Part shown: in pieces, positions 14,593-23,537 of the stretch | How positions within the stretch are numbered: the first letter of the stretch is position 1 | How the letters are laid out: the number at the start of each line of letters is the position of its first letter | Assembly (NCBI RefSeq): GCF_003426025.1 | Contig: NZ_QJSH01000032.1 | Location: 1 to 32,492 of the forward strand | DNA length: 32,492 nt | Origin: Paraliobacillus quinghaiensis | Lineage (GTDB): Bacteria; Bacillota; Bacilli; Bacillales; Amphibacillaceae | Direction of reading: 5' to 3' | Made by a program: the position numbers and the translations under genes | The notes under the pieces: generated by a model | Told to the model about the DNA's origin: nothing | The model's database searches: none | Seen by the model: the letters and a program-made list of their open reading frames with translations, nothing else

Positions 14593-16149
14593 TTAAAACA
14601 TTAACAATAACAACAGAATTAGTAGAGCATTAGTTGCCCATAACAAATATTTGTTTAGATTTCCATCATGATAGTTACTTAACTTATAGCCTGTTGTTAC
14701 AAATATTTTAGCCATTTTACGATAAATATCAAAATATGGAAGATTCACATAGCTCTTAACTAAAAATTTCTTAAATGAAATAAATACAGCAATTGACCAC
14801 AGAAAGGGTTGAAATCCACTTACAACATGTTTTATATCGAAATAATGAATATCCACATGAATATTTGTTAAGTTTTCTAACAAATAAGGATGAATACCAA
14901 TTAATAGCATCATAACAGTTAAAAATCCCATTCCTATTTGCATGCTGAAGGGTGGCTTTTTGGCAAAGTTTATATTACTTTTATTGAAAAATGCATAATA
15001 GATAAATTTTAAAAACATGAGGGAAGTCCCAAAACTCATCAGGTCCAAACCCAATTTTAATATTGGTTCGTGTAAAGCATCTTTAATTATTGTTTTACTC
15101 ATATAGCCATTAAAAAAGGGAACTCCAGATATCCCCATAAAAGCTACCAATGTTGCGATTGAAGTTAAGGGAAGTTTACGGCGAATGATCCCCAAATTTT
15201 TAAAATCATCCTTTCCTGTCGTATAAATGACAAATCCCACTGCCATAAATAATACAGTCTTATATAATATGTGATTAACCAGATGAAAGATAGCACCTGA
15301 TATTCCCGCTGCAGTACCAATACTAATACCAATAATCATATAGCCAACCTGGGTTATGATCGAATAGCTCAATAATTTACGAACCTCGTTTTGCCTTAAG
15401 GCCATTACAATTCCAAATAAAGCCGAAATAAGACCAGCATATGCCAAAATATGTATCCCAGACACCACACGAGCCATTACATATACGCCCACTTTTGTCG
15501 TATAGATCGACAAAACTACTGCAACATAAAAAGGAGCTTTGCTGTAAACCCATGGCATCCATGTATGGAAACCGACAAAGGCAAGCTTAACTGCTATTGC
15601 CATTAAAAAAAAGGGGACTCCAGCCTCTATCGCATGCAAAGATAAACTACCTGTAGCAGAATACTGTAAAAATATCCCCCATAATAAACTTAAACTACCA
15701 GCCACATGCATTAGGAAATAATAATACCCCGTTTTTTTAGTTAGATCAATTGTCATTATAATAAGAAAAGAGGAACTGATCGTCATTAACTCCCAGAAAA
15801 CATATAGAGTAAACAGATCACCGGAAAAAACCACGGTCAGGGCACTACCAATAAACACAAATATTAACCTTAATTTGGCTGGGGAACATATTTTAATCAT
15901 ATAAATTACAGTAGCTAAGCCACCGAAAGCAAAAATTAATCCCGTTAATTTACTAATACTGTCTACGCTAAAAGGAGTTAGCGTAAGGGTGAAAAACTCC
16001 ATCTGCATTCGATCACCAGGTATCAAATAAAAAGTAACGATAAGAGCCCCTGTAGCAATGAGGAAAGATATGATGTATTTGATTTTATCTTGAAAGGGTA
16101 AAAATAATAGTAAAGCACCTGTTAAATATAAAATACCTGGAGTAATCAT
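14593..16149 (-). CDS. Second MrpD/NuoL-like proton-conducting antiporter subunit
   Basis: A 518-residue polytopic membrane protein of the NuoL/M/N-MrpA/D proton-transporter family with about 14 membrane segments. The family's key charged residues are visible: a membrane Glu in TLYVFWELMTISSS, a Lys in AIAVKLAFVGFHTWMPW, and further Lys/His in LVNHILYKTVLF. It is 30 residues longer than the preceding MrpD and differs clearly from it. In canonical Bacillus mrp operons the second such subunit is the N-terminal part of the about 800-residue MrpA at the start of the operon; here it is a free protein at the end. It begins two bases after the stop of the preceding gene, so translation is coupled. 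Role: proton movement through an Mrp-type complex that expels Na+; ion specificity is inferred. Confidence 0.85.
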   Translation of the reverse strand: MITPGILYLTGALLLFLPFQDKIKYIISFLIATGALIVTFYLIPGDRMQMEFFTLTLTPFSVDSISKLTGLIFAFGGLATVIYMIKICSPAKLRLIFVFIGSALTVVFSGDLFTLYVFWELMTISSSFLIIMTIDLTKKTGYYYFLMHVAGSLSLLWGIFLQYSATGSLSLHAIEAGVPFFLMAIAVKLAFVGFHTWMPWVYSKAPFYVAVVLSIYTTKVGVYVMARVVSGIHILAYAGLISALFGIVMALRQNEVRKLLSYSIITQVGYMIIGISIGTAAGISGAIFHLVNHILYKTVLFMAVGFVIYTTGKDDFKNLGIIRRKLPLTSIATLVAFMGISGVPFFNGYMSKTIIKDALHEPILKLGLDLMSFGTSLMFLKFIYYAFFNKSNINFAKKPPFSMQIGMGFLTVMMLLIGIHPYLLENLTNIHVDIHYFDIKHVVSGFQPFLWSIAVFISFKKFLVKSYVNLPYFDIYRKMAKIFVTTGYKLSNYHDGNLNKYLLWATNALLILLLLLMF

Positions 16150-16151
16150 CG

Positions 16152-17618
16152 CTAGCCCCCTATTAGTATTCTTATGTAATCCCCGTTATCTAGCAAAAAT
16201 GTTGGGATTTTAGTAATGAGATGTAAAGGTAATGATGGTACTATACCAAATACAATACATAAACTACCTAGAAAGATAGTCGGTAATTTTAAAGATAAAC
16301 CGGCTTCTTCTATTAATAGTGGTTTTTCGTTTTTTGTATATAATGTAACAATTACTTTTAAATAATACGTTAAAGATAAAAACGTTCCGACCAGAATAAA
16401 GAAGGCAGCATAAGTAAAGCCAGCTTCTAGAGCTGCTTCAACAATAAGCCACTTACTCATAAATCCATTGAAGGGAGGCAATCCCACTATAGCAAGGGAA
16501 CCAACTACAAAAGTAAATGAGAGTATTGGGAATTTATAACCTAGTCCTTTAATATCTTCTATCTCAACAGCGGCTAAACTATAATTAAATATTCCTACAA
16601 CAAAAAATAAGGTCCCTTTCATGATGGCATGATTTAAGATATGAAAACTTCCAGCAATTAAGCCTGCTTCCGTTCCCACAAATAATCCGATCATGATATA
16701 CGCGATTTGGGCAATGGTGGAATAGGCGAGCAGCCGGTTTAAATTTGATTGCTGAAAGGCTAAACAATGAGCAGTAATAAAAGTAATGACTCCCCAGAAA
16801 ACGACAATAGTTAACAGTCCACTTTCATCCAGAAAATCAATGCCAAACATAATATATAATCCTCTTATTAATGCATATACAGCAGATTTCATCACCAATC
16901 CAGAAGATAGAACATTGTAAGGGATTGGGGAATCTTCATAAGCATCAGGTAGCCAAGCATGCATTGGAAGTAATCCGATCTTTATTGCATAGCCAAAAAC
17001 AAAAAAGGCCATAATTGTACTTTTAATCGTAAAGGGAGTATCTTCAAATGCTAGGGAAATTTCAGCCATATTTAGAGTTCCAGTTAAATAATAAGTTAAA
17101 ATGGTAGCCAGTAAAATAAAAAAGCTCCCAAACGTAGACATGATCAAATACTTAAATGTACCTTCTATTCCTCTATCAGTCTTTTTATACAACGATAGAG
17201 CACAAGAACTCAGAGAACTCACTTCCATAAATACATAAAGATTGAATAAATCAGTAGTAAGAACCATTCCAGAAATACCGGCAACCATTAAATATGAAAA
17301 AATAAAGTAGTCATGTTTAATACATTTAGTATATTTCATGGAAAATATAATAAAAGGTAAAAATAATAGCGCTATTATTAACAAAAATAGGGCGGATAAA
17401 GGATCCACCATTAGATTTATACCTAAGAGCCCCCATTGACCAATACTGTAAACTTTTGGGGGATAACTAGTAGTGATAACTAAAATTAACAAATAAAGAT
17501 AAAGGATCGCACTACCGATTACCAATTTGAAAAAAATCTTTTTAAAATATAACTTCGAAATGCCAAGAGAAAATGCGGTTAATAAAGGTAAAATGATAAC
17601 CCAGACAGCCAATTCCAT
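16152..17618 (-). CDS. mrpD: Na+/H+ antiporter subunit D (MrpD/MnhD/MbhH)
   Basis: A 488-residue NuoL/M/N-family membrane protein. Diagnostic segments are FNLYVFMEVSSLSS with the membrane Glu, AIKIGLLPMHAWLPDAYEDSP with the conserved Lys, His and WLPDAY, SSGLVMKSAVYALIR with a second Lys, and LNHAIMKGTLFFVVG. Length and spacing fit MrpD. In the complex it forms one of the two proton half-channels. It sits 17 bp after mrpC and two bp before the second antiporter-like subunit, both on the minus strand. Confidence 0.9.
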   Translation of the reverse strand: MELAVWVIILPLLTAFSLGISKLYFKKIFFKLVIGSAILYLYLLILVITTSYPPKVYSIGQWGLLGINLMVDPLSALFLLIIALLFLPFIIFSMKYTKCIKHDYFIFSYLMVAGISGMVLTTDLFNLYVFMEVSSLSSCALSLYKKTDRGIEGTFKYLIMSTFGSFFILLATILTYYLTGTLNMAEISLAFEDTPFTIKSTIMAFFVFGYAIKIGLLPMHAWLPDAYEDSPIPYNVLSSGLVMKSAVYALIRGLYIMFGIDFLDESGLLTIVVFWGVITFITAHCLAFQQSNLNRLLAYSTIAQIAYIMIGLFVGTEAGLIAGSFHILNHAIMKGTLFFVVGIFNYSLAAVEIEDIKGLGYKFPILSFTFVVGSLAIVGLPPFNGFMSKWLIVEAALEAGFTYAAFFILVGTFLSLTYYLKVIVTLYTKNEKPLLIEEAGLSLKLPTIFLGSLCIVFGIVPSLPLHLITKIPTFLLDNGDYIRILIGG

Positions 17619-17635
17619 TATTAACCTCCTAAAAA

Positions 17636-17971
17636 TTATCCTCTCAATTTTCGAATCTCATCAATGTTTAATGTTCTATATCTTTTATGTAACTTAATTA
17701 CCATAGCTAGCATGACAGCTGTAACACTTCCACCAATAACAATGGTAGTTAGGGCTAGTGCCTGAGTGATTGGATCGACTACTATTTCATATCTTTTGTC
17801 TAAGATAGGAGCAGTTCCACCCGGTTTATAACCTACAAGCATTAATAACAAAATCAAAGAAGATTCTACAATCGTAATACCAATAACAATCTTTATTAAA
17901 TTTTTTTTGGTAATGATCGTGTACATTCCTAAACAGAACAAAATAATTACAGCAACATAGGCTATTTCCAC
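17636..17971 (-). CDS. mrpC: Na+/H+ antiporter subunit C (MrpC/MnhC, NuoK-like)
   Basis: A 111-residue protein with three membrane segments and the NuoK/MrpC pattern: GMYTIITKKNLIKIVIGITIVESSLILLLM with the membrane Glu in the second helix, then DPITQALALTTIVIGGSVTAVMLAM. The DPxxQALxLTxIVI motif is the hallmark of MnhC. In the complex it lies between the antiporter-like subunits and the small subunits and takes part in the proton path. It starts two bases after the mrpB stop. Confidence 0.9.
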   Translation of the reverse strand: MEIAYVAVIILFCLGMYTIITKKNLIKIVIGITIVESSLILLLMLVGYKPGGTAPILDKRYEIVVDPITQALALTTIVIGGSVTAVMLAMVIKLHKRYRTLNIDEIRKLRG

Positions 17972-17973
17972 TA

Positions 17974-18705
17974 TTATTTCTCCTTAATTAAGCTATTAAA
18001 AATAATCGCCAGACCAGCACTTACTTTTAATCCAATCATTAAATTGATGAAAGGCATTAACCCAGCGCTAAACACTTCTCCGGCATTTCCCGTTCCAAAA
18101 TTGGCTTGTCCGTTGCTGAGAAAATTGCTTCCAGTGAAGATCCCTAGTAATCCTAGTAAAACAAAGCCGATAGCTCCTATATCTTCTATGAACTTTTTTT
18201 GGTCAGGTTTGAATATATATTCAGAGAATTCAACACTATAGGTTAGTGTCAGCAGAATGGCAATGATAGACAGAACAACTCCTCCAACAAAACCACCGCC
18301 AGGACTAATATGACCAAATAAAATTAAGTACGCTCCTAAAACGGCTATATAGGGGATGATCAATTTTACCGTTTGATTAACAATACTTTTAAATGGTGTA
18401 CCAAACATTGTTGCTTTAGTTATAGGAACCAGAAAAGCTAAAACAGTAGCAGCAGTTAAAATCATCGTTGCCTCACCCAACGTATCAAAAGCTCGGTAAT
18501 CATATAGGACAGATGCAACTAAATTTGTCGCTCCGGTTTCCTGTACCCCTTGAGAAATATAGTGTTCTGATAAATATCTTTTACGATCGGTACCTAGATT
18601 ATGTATGTCATAAAATAAGACTAATAAAAAATAAGCGAATGTTATAACAAGACCTATTTTATAGAGCTTTGTAAATCTTTCATTTAGTCTACTCATTTCG
18701 TCCAT
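17974..18705 (-). CDS. Fused MbhE (MrpA C-terminal) + MrpB antiporter subunit
   Basis: A 243-residue membrane protein with two parts. Residues from about 65 to 100 contain YRAFDTLGEATMILTAA, the MbhE signature that in Bacillus is the last part of MrpA. From about 108 the MnhB/MrpB domain runs to the end: ILFGHISPGGGFVGGVVLSI with the conserved GHxxPGGGFxGG, then four membrane segments. It is thus equivalent to archaeal MbhE and MbhF in one chain. The start overlaps the previous gene by 17 bp and the next gene begins two bp after its stop. The residues facing the Na+/H+ path look intact. The fusion is seen; its effect on the complex is unknown. Confidence 0.82.
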   Translation of the reverse strand: MDEMSRLNERFTKLYKIGLVITFAYFLLVLFYDIHNLGTDRKRYLSEHYISQGVQETGATNLVASVLYDYRAFDTLGEATMILTAATVLAFLVPITKATMFGTPFKSIVNQTVKLIIPYIAVLGAYLILFGHISPGGGFVGGVVLSIIAILLTLTYSVEFSEYIFKPDQKKFIEDIGAIGFVLLGLLGIFTGSNFLSNGQANFGTGNAGEVFSAGLMPFINLMIGLKVSAGLAIIFNSLIKEK

Positions 18706-18952
18706 ACTCCGTTTTATTTATAGTAATTACAAAAAAAGCAGTTGTTAAACCAGCAGTCATTATTGCTGCAGCGAGAGCAACACCTGGAGCTTGGAGTATC
18801 ACAAAAATAATTACCAGAATGGCACCGAATAGGGGAAGCGTAATAACGGAATTTGATAGATCTTTCGTAAATACCATAAAAAATGCGGTTATGATTAAAA
18901 ATAGGAATAACAGATGAAATATGATATCTATCACGGCTTTACCTCCAATCAC
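18689..18952 (-). CDS. MbhD/DUF4040 antiporter subunit (free-standing MrpA fragment equivalent)
   Basis: An 87-residue protein with three membrane segments and the MbhD (DUF4040) pattern: SNSVITLPLFGAILVIIFVILQAP, then GLTTAFFVITI. In Bacillus MrpA this unit is part of the long C-terminal region; here it stands alone between the MrpG and MrpB genes, as in archaeal Mbh/Mrp operons. The usual acidic motif APDVALTEA reads APGVALAAA here, so both the Asp and the Glu are missing, although surrounding residues are kept. It overlaps mrpG by four bases (ATGA) and the next gene by 17. Confidence 0.78.
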   Translation of the reverse strand: MIGGKAVIDIIFHLLFLFLIITAFFMVFTKDLSNSVITLPLFGAILVIIFVILQAPGVALAAAIMTAGLTTAFFVITINKTEYGRNE

Positions 18953-19293
18953 TTATCCAAATCTTCTTTTGTATATGTTTTGGGTATAAGGTTATAATTA
19001 TTGTCAAAACTGGCGATGACATGAATGGCAATCGGATTCGTGATGAATAAGAAAACCATGATGACAATTAGTTTTAAAGAAACAAAACTAATGCCTTCAA
19101 GTAGGATACATCCCATGAAAACTGATATACCTCCGGCCATTAAGCATTTAGATCCGGCATGTAACCGGGTATACAAATTAGGAAAACGAATTAATCCCAC
19201 AGCAGTACTTAACAAAAAATAAATACCAGCTATAAAAAATACAAAAGCAAATAGTTGTCTTACACTTAGATTGAAATCAATCACCAACTCCAC
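18949..19293 (-). CDS. mrpG: Na+/H+ antiporter subunit G (MrpG/MnhG/MbhC)
   Basis: A 114-residue protein with three membrane segments. The MnhG signature FLLSTAVGLIRFPNLYTRLHAGSK is clear, followed by two hydrophobic helices and NPIAIHVIA (family NPxxxHxIA). MrpG is a small subunit needed for assembly of the Mrp complex. It overlaps mrpF by 17 bases and the MbhD-like gene by four, so the three are translated together. Confidence 0.9.
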   Translation of the reverse strand: MELVIDFNLSVRQLFAFVFFIAGIYFLLSTAVGLIRFPNLYTRLHAGSKCLMAGGISVFMGCILLEGISFVSLKLIVIMVFLFITNPIAIHVIASFDNNYNLIPKTYTKEDLDK

Positions 19294-19573
19294 CTTTTCC
19301 TGGTTTTTTTAAATATTTAGCCATAATTAAAACATTGATAAAAAAAGAAACCCCATAAACTAAAGCCACATCAACAAAAATTTTACGTTCAAAATAATAA
19401 CTTAATAAAACTAAAACGAGTAAAAACATCACACCTATACTATTCATAGCAACAAGTCTATCAGGTAGACTGGGGCCCTTAATGACTCTATAAAAAGTTA
19501 AAATAGCACATAAGACAATTGCTAATATGAAATAAAGCAAAAAGATCACACTCCAGATTATATAAAAGAACAT
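19277..19573 (-). CDS. mrpF: Na+/H+ antiporter subunit F (MrpF/MnhF/MbhB)
   Basis: A 98-residue protein with three membrane helices and the MnhF motif FYRVIKGPSLPDRLVAMN after the first helix, then RKIFVDVALVYGVSFFINVL. In Bacillus MrpF is also linked to bile-salt efflux in some reports, but its main role is as a subunit of the antiporter. The start is 23 bp downstream of mrpE. Confidence 0.9.
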   Translation of the reverse strand: MFFYIIWSVIFLLYFILAIVLCAILTFYRVIKGPSLPDRLVAMNSIGVMFLLVLVLLSYYFERKIFVDVALVYGVSFFINVLIMAKYLKKPGKGGVGD

Positions 19574-19596
19574 AAAAATGAGGTACTTATACTAAA

Positions 19597-20103
19597 TTAA
19601 TCAAAAATTTTAGCTATCAAATGCTCATGTTTACTAATAAGTGCTTTCTTTACTTCTACTTCATCTTCACCGTGAACATCTATCCAGTGAATAAAGTAAT
19701 ACCTATTTAAATGATCGAAATCCATAGCGATGCTCCCTTGAGTGAATGTAATAAAATTAACTAAAGCTGCATTACTGTTTAAGTTTTCAAGAGATGTTTT
19801 AATTCTCACTGTCCTAGAAGAAAGTGAAGGTTTCATTTCAAATGCATGTCTGGATACTCTGATCGCAGATATAAATACATCATATATAAAAGAACTGATT
19901 AGCAAAAATATGTAATATATTTTTTTGAAAAAACCTTTTAACTCATGTTTCTTTTGTACAAAACTAAACACATTATCTGCCAACATAAGCGATATGATCG
20001 AACAAATAATAGCACCCAACAAAAATACATGAATATTAACCTTGCCTGCCAAAACAAACCATAATGCCAAAGTTAATATGAATATTAATAATTTCTTTTT
20101 CAA
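19597..20103 (-). CDS. mrpE: Na+/H+ antiporter subunit E (MrpE/MnhE/MbhA), first gene of operon
   Basis: A 168-residue protein: two N-terminal membrane helices (MKKKLLIFILTLALWFVLAG...) and a cytoplasmic domain with the MnhE pattern SAIRVSRHAF, KTSLENLNSNAALVNFITFTQGSIAMDF (family TPGT-S-D, here TQGS-A-D) and YFIHWIDV. It is first in the minus-strand operon, while in canonical mrpABCDEFG it is fifth. RBS GTGAGGT precedes the ATG. The 343-bp gap to glgB presumably holds the operon promoter, which I could not place with confidence. Confidence 0.88.
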   Translation of the reverse strand: MKKKLLIFILTLALWFVLAGKVNIHVFLLGAIICSIISLMLADNVFSFVQKKHELKGFFKKIYYIFLLISSFIYDVFISAIRVSRHAFEMKPSLSSRTVRIKTSLENLNSNAALVNFITFTQGSIAMDFDHLNRYYFIHWIDVHGEDEVEVKKALISKHEHLIAKIFD

Positions 20104-20446
20104 ATTATGTACCTCACACTTTAAATTTAGTAATTCTTATTCTAACCATTTGATGAGTTATTATTAAAGAAAAAGTAATGGAATTAATTAAATATTGCAG
20201 TCGATGGGGAATTAGCTACTTTTTTTTATCTTCATTCTTCGCCAAAATCACTAGAAATATGGGGAGTAGTAATTGTTCTTGTAAAAATATTTCACCGTAT
20301 TCGTCGCTATTATTCATATTTCGATAGCGTTTTTAAAATAAGACAATTCACGACAAAGTTTTCCGAAAATTAGCACAAAGTATTAATTGTTATCATCACT
20401 CAATGAACATATAATTATAGTTAAATTGTTTAGAGGGAGTGATGGT
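20104..20446. other. Divergent intergenic region between mrp and glg operons
   Basis: The right part holds the glgB promoter and ribosome binding site. CGCTAT (20305-20310) and ATAGCG (20324-20329) form a short hairpin followed by TTTTT, a weak terminator candidate about 60 bp before the glgB -35 box. The left part should carry the mrp promoter; a TAGAAT-like box is visible on the minus strand but no good -35. No gene seen. Confidence 0.5.
20387..20415 (+). promoter_or_regulatory. SigA-like promoter of the glgBCDA operon
   Basis: TTGTTA (20387-20392) and TATAAT (20410-20415) are separated by 17 bp. A start near 20422 leaves a short leader before GAGGGAG and the GTG start at 20447, and it excludes a protein start at 20387. 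In B. subtilis the glg operon is read by SigE; this box looks vegetative instead. Confidence 0.6.
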
Positions 20447-22372
20447 GTGTTGGATCAGTCAGAATTAGAGCATGACATTTATTTATTTCATCAAGGGAAT
20501 CTTAGATATAGCTATCAGCTTCTAGGCGCACATCCTACTATTCAAGATGGGAAGTCTGGAATACGTTTTACTGTGTGGGCACCAAATGCTAAGAGAGTTA
20601 GTGTTGTTGGGTTGTTTAATGATTGGGATGGTAGACAACATCCTATGGAAAAGGTTAATGACAATGGAATTTGGAACAGATTTATCCCAGATCTTGAAAC
20701 AGGGACCATCTACAAATATGAAATTTTAACTAATCATGGGCACTTGACGTTAAAAGCTGACCCATATGCTTTTTCAAGTGAATTAAGACCTAATACAGCT
20801 TCCGCCGTATATCCGCTGAATCAATACACTTGGAAAGACGAGAAATGGATGGAACAAAGAAGACAATTGAATCATTATGAATCGCCTATTTCCATTTATG
20901 AACTTCATCTTGGTTCTTGGAAGTACATTAAGGAAGAAGAGTATTATACATATCGTGAGTATGCGGAAATGGTGATTCCATATGTAAAAGAACTTGGATA
21001 TACGCATATTGAACTTTTACCATTAACCGAGCATCCATTTGATCGTTCGTGGGGTTATCAAGCAACGGGGTATTATTCGGTTACTTCTCGCTATGGTACA
21101 CCAGATGATTTTAGGTACTTTGTGGACCAATGTCATCAGAATGGATTAGGGGTTATTTTGGATTGGGTACCTGGTCACTTCTGTAAGGACGCACACGGGT
21201 TGAGACGATTTGATGGAGAAGCGTTGTACGAATACGAGAATCCTAGTAAAGCAGAAAAAACGATGTGGGGAACACTAAGTTTTGATTTTGGTAGAAATGA
21301 AGTGCAAAGCTTTCTGATCTCTAACGCTATCTATTGGCTTAAAGAATTTCATATAGATGGAATGCGAGTAGATGCGGTAGCTAGCATGCTTTACTTGAAT
21401 TATTGTAAAGAAGATGGGGACTGGGAGCCAAACGAATATGGAGGAAGAGAAAATTTAGAAGCGGTAGCATTTATTAAGAAGTTAAATGAAGCAATTTTTA
21501 ATGAGATACCTGATGTACTCATGATGGCAGAAGAATCCACTTCCTGGCCATTAGTAAGTGCTCCTACATATTTAGGAGGGCTTGGTTTTAATTATAAATG
21601 GAACATGGGTTGGATGAATGACATGCTTCGGTACATGGAAATGGACCCTATTCATCGAAAATATCACCATAATTTAATTACCTTCTCGTTATTTTATGCT
21701 TTCTCTGAAAATTTTATATTACCGATTTCACATGATGAAGTCGTTCATGGGAAGAAATCATTATTAAATAAAATGCCAGGTGATTATTGGAGGAAGTTTG
21801 CTAATTTACGCGTGTTCTTGGGTTACATGTTCACCCACCCTGGAAAGAAATTATTGTTTATGGGTAGTGAATTTGGTCAGTTTGACGAGTGGAAAGATGT
21901 GGAGGATTTAGACTGGGAGCTGTTAGATTATGATTCGCATGCTCATATCTTAAGCTATATGAAACAACTTCACCAGTTATATAAAGATATGCCTGCACTG
22001 TGGGAGTTAGACCATAAAGAAGAAGGCTTTAACTGGATTGATGCAAATAATTATGAACAAAGTATTATCTCTTTTATAAGAAATAGTCGTTCATCAAATG
22101 ATCAATTAGTTGTTGTATGCAACTTTACTCCAGAAGTATATCACCATTATAAAGTAGGCGTTCCAAGACTCGGTACCTACAAAGAAATATTTTCAAGTGA
22201 TGCGGAGCATTTTGGTGGTTCAGGACAGACAAATGGGGTGCAATTGGAAGCAATCGCTACTCCGTGGCAAACACAAGGTCAGCATATTGAAATGACGATA
22301 CCTCCGTTAGCGATTAGTATTTTAAAGAAAACTTCTACATCAGGGGAAGGAAAGAGATTAAATGAAAAATAA
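20447..22372 (+). CDS. glgB: 1,4-alpha-glucan branching enzyme
   Basis: Makes the alpha-1,6 branches of glycogen by cutting an alpha-1,4 chain and moving it to a 6-OH group. The 641-residue protein has a CBM48 domain ([20 protein letters not shown]) and a GH13 catalytic barrel with [15 protein letters not shown], catalytic nucleophile Asp309 in [10 protein letters not shown], the acid/base Glu in MAEEST (362-363) and Asp430 in [11 protein letters not shown]-terminal beta domain follows. GTG 20447 is chosen: GAGGGAG lies seven bases before it and the promoter covers the upstream in-frame TTG. It is the first gene of glgBCDA and overlaps glgC by 11 bp. Confidence 0.93.
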   Translation: MLDQSELEHDIYLFHQGNLRYSYQLLGAHPTIQDGKSGIRFTVWAPNAKRVSVVGLFNDWDGRQHPMEKVNDNGIWNRFIPDLETGTIYKYEILTNHGHLTLKADPYAFSSELRPNTASAVYPLNQYTWKDEKWMEQRRQLNHYESPISIYELHLGSWKYIKEEEYYTYREYAEMVIPYVKELGYTHIELLPLTEHPFDRSWGYQATGYYSVTSRYGTPDDFRYFVDQCHQNGLGVILDWVPGHFCKDAHGLRRFDGEALYEYENPSKAEKTMWGTLSFDFGRNEVQSFLISNAIYWLKEFHIDGMRVDAVASMLYLNYCKEDGDWEPNEYGGRENLEAVAFIKKLNEAIFNEIPDVLMMAEESTSWPLVSAPTYLGGLGFNYKWNMGWMNDMLRYMEMDPIHRKYHHNLITFSLFYAFSENFILPISHDEVVHGKKSLLNKMPGDYWRKFANLRVFLGYMFTHPGKKLLFMGSEFGQFDEWKDVEDLDWELLDYDSHAHILSYMKQLHQLYKDMPALWELDHKEEGFNWIDANNYEQSIISFIRNSRSSNDQLVVVCNFTPEVYHHYKVGVPRLGTYKEIFSSDAEHFGGSGQTNGVQLEAIATPWQTQGQHIEMTIPPLAISILKKTSTSGEGKRLNEK

Positions 22373-23537
22373 AGAATGCGTTGCGATGTTATTGGCTGGG
22401 GGCCAAGGAACAAGACTTAAATCTTTGACAAAGACGATTGCAAAACCAGCTGTTTATTATGGTGGTAAATACCGGATTATTGATTTTCCGTTAAGTAACT
22501 GCACAAATTCAGGAATTAATACGGTTGGTGTCTTAACGCAATATGAACCACTTATCTTAAATGATTACATTGGTATTGGGAGCGCGTGGGATTTGGATCG
22601 GCAATTTGGTGGGGTATCTGTACTTCCTCCATATACGCAATCTGAAGGTGGAAGTTGGTATAGTGGTACTGCGGATGCGATTTATAGAAATATAAATTTT
22701 CTAGATCAATATAATCCAGAGCACGTCCTTATTTTGTCAGGTGATCATATATACAAAATGGATTATGGGAGAATGCTAGAATATCACAAATCTAGTGAAG
22801 CGGATTGTACCATTTCTGTTATTGAAGTTCCCTGGGATGAAGCCAATAGATTTGGAATTATGAACACAAATGAGTTAGGGGAAATTATTGATTTTGATGA
22901 AAAACCCGCATTTCCAATGAGTAATCTTGCATCAATGGGTGTCTATATTTTTCGCTATGATGTGTTGAAAAAGTATTTAATAGAAGATGCAAAAAAACAC
23001 ACTTCTTCACATGATTTTGGAAAGGATATTATCCCTGAATTGCTGCAGGATGAGAAACATTTAATGTCCTATAAATTTGAAGGATACTGGAAGGATGTTG
23101 GGACCGTAGAAAGCCTTTGGAGAGCAAATATGGATCTGTTGGAGGGTAAAACAGAGCTTGATTTAAATGATTATTCTTGGCAAATCTATTCTAATAATCC
23201 CAATCACACAGCTCAATACGTTGCTCCAAATGCAGAGGTTCAAGGGGCATTGATAGGTGAGGGATGTCGTATCTATGGGACAATTAATCGTTCTGTTCTT
23301 TTTTATGGTGTACATATGAAAAAGGGTTCGCTTATTCAAGAGTCTGTCATTATGCCAAATGTTCGTATAGGGAAAAATGTTAAAATATTCCGTTCTATTA
23401 TAGAAGAGGGTAGTGTAATTGAAGATAACGCTGTGATTGGTAATCCTATGCCAACTAGTGACATTACATTATTTTCAAATGGGGAGTACCAAGGATATAA
23501 GATTTGCAACTATGACGAGGTAGGAGAGATATCATGA
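22362..23537 (+). CDS. glgC: Glucose-1-phosphate adenylyltransferase, catalytic subunit
   Basis: Forms ADP-glucose and pyrophosphate from ATP and glucose-1-phosphate, the committed step of glycogen synthesis. The 391-residue protein opens with the nucleotide-binding [15 protein letters not shown] and [19 protein letters not shown], followed by [23 protein letters not shown] and the sugar-phosphate region FDEKP. A left-handed beta-helix with hexapeptide repeats fills the C-terminal third. It overlaps glgB by 11 bp and glgD by four (ATGA). Confidence 0.95.
   Translation: MKNKECVAMLLAGGQGTRLKSLTKTIAKPAVYYGGKYRIIDFPLSNCTNSGINTVGVLTQYEPLILNDYIGIGSAWDLDRQFGGVSVLPPYTQSEGGSWYSGTADAIYRNINFLDQYNPEHVLILSGDHIYKMDYGRMLEYHKSSEADCTISVIEVPWDEANRFGIMNTNELGEIIDFDEKPAFPMSNLASMGVYIFRYDVLKKYLIEDAKKHTSSHDFGKDIIPELLQDEKHLMSYKFEGYWKDVGTVESLWRANMDLLEGKTELDLNDYSWQIYSNNPNHTAQYVAPNAEVQGALIGEGCRIYGTINRSVLFYGVHMKKGSLIQESVIMPNVRIGKNVKIFRSIIEEGSVIEDNAVIGNPMPTSDITLFSNGEYQGYKICNYDEVGEIS

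Noticed and set aside
14593-20103. Membrane-bound hydrogenase (Mbh) or complex I-like operon
   Set aside because: Only the ion-translocating subunits are present; no NiFe large or small subunit, ferredoxin-like or NuoI/NuoD-like gene is found on either side.
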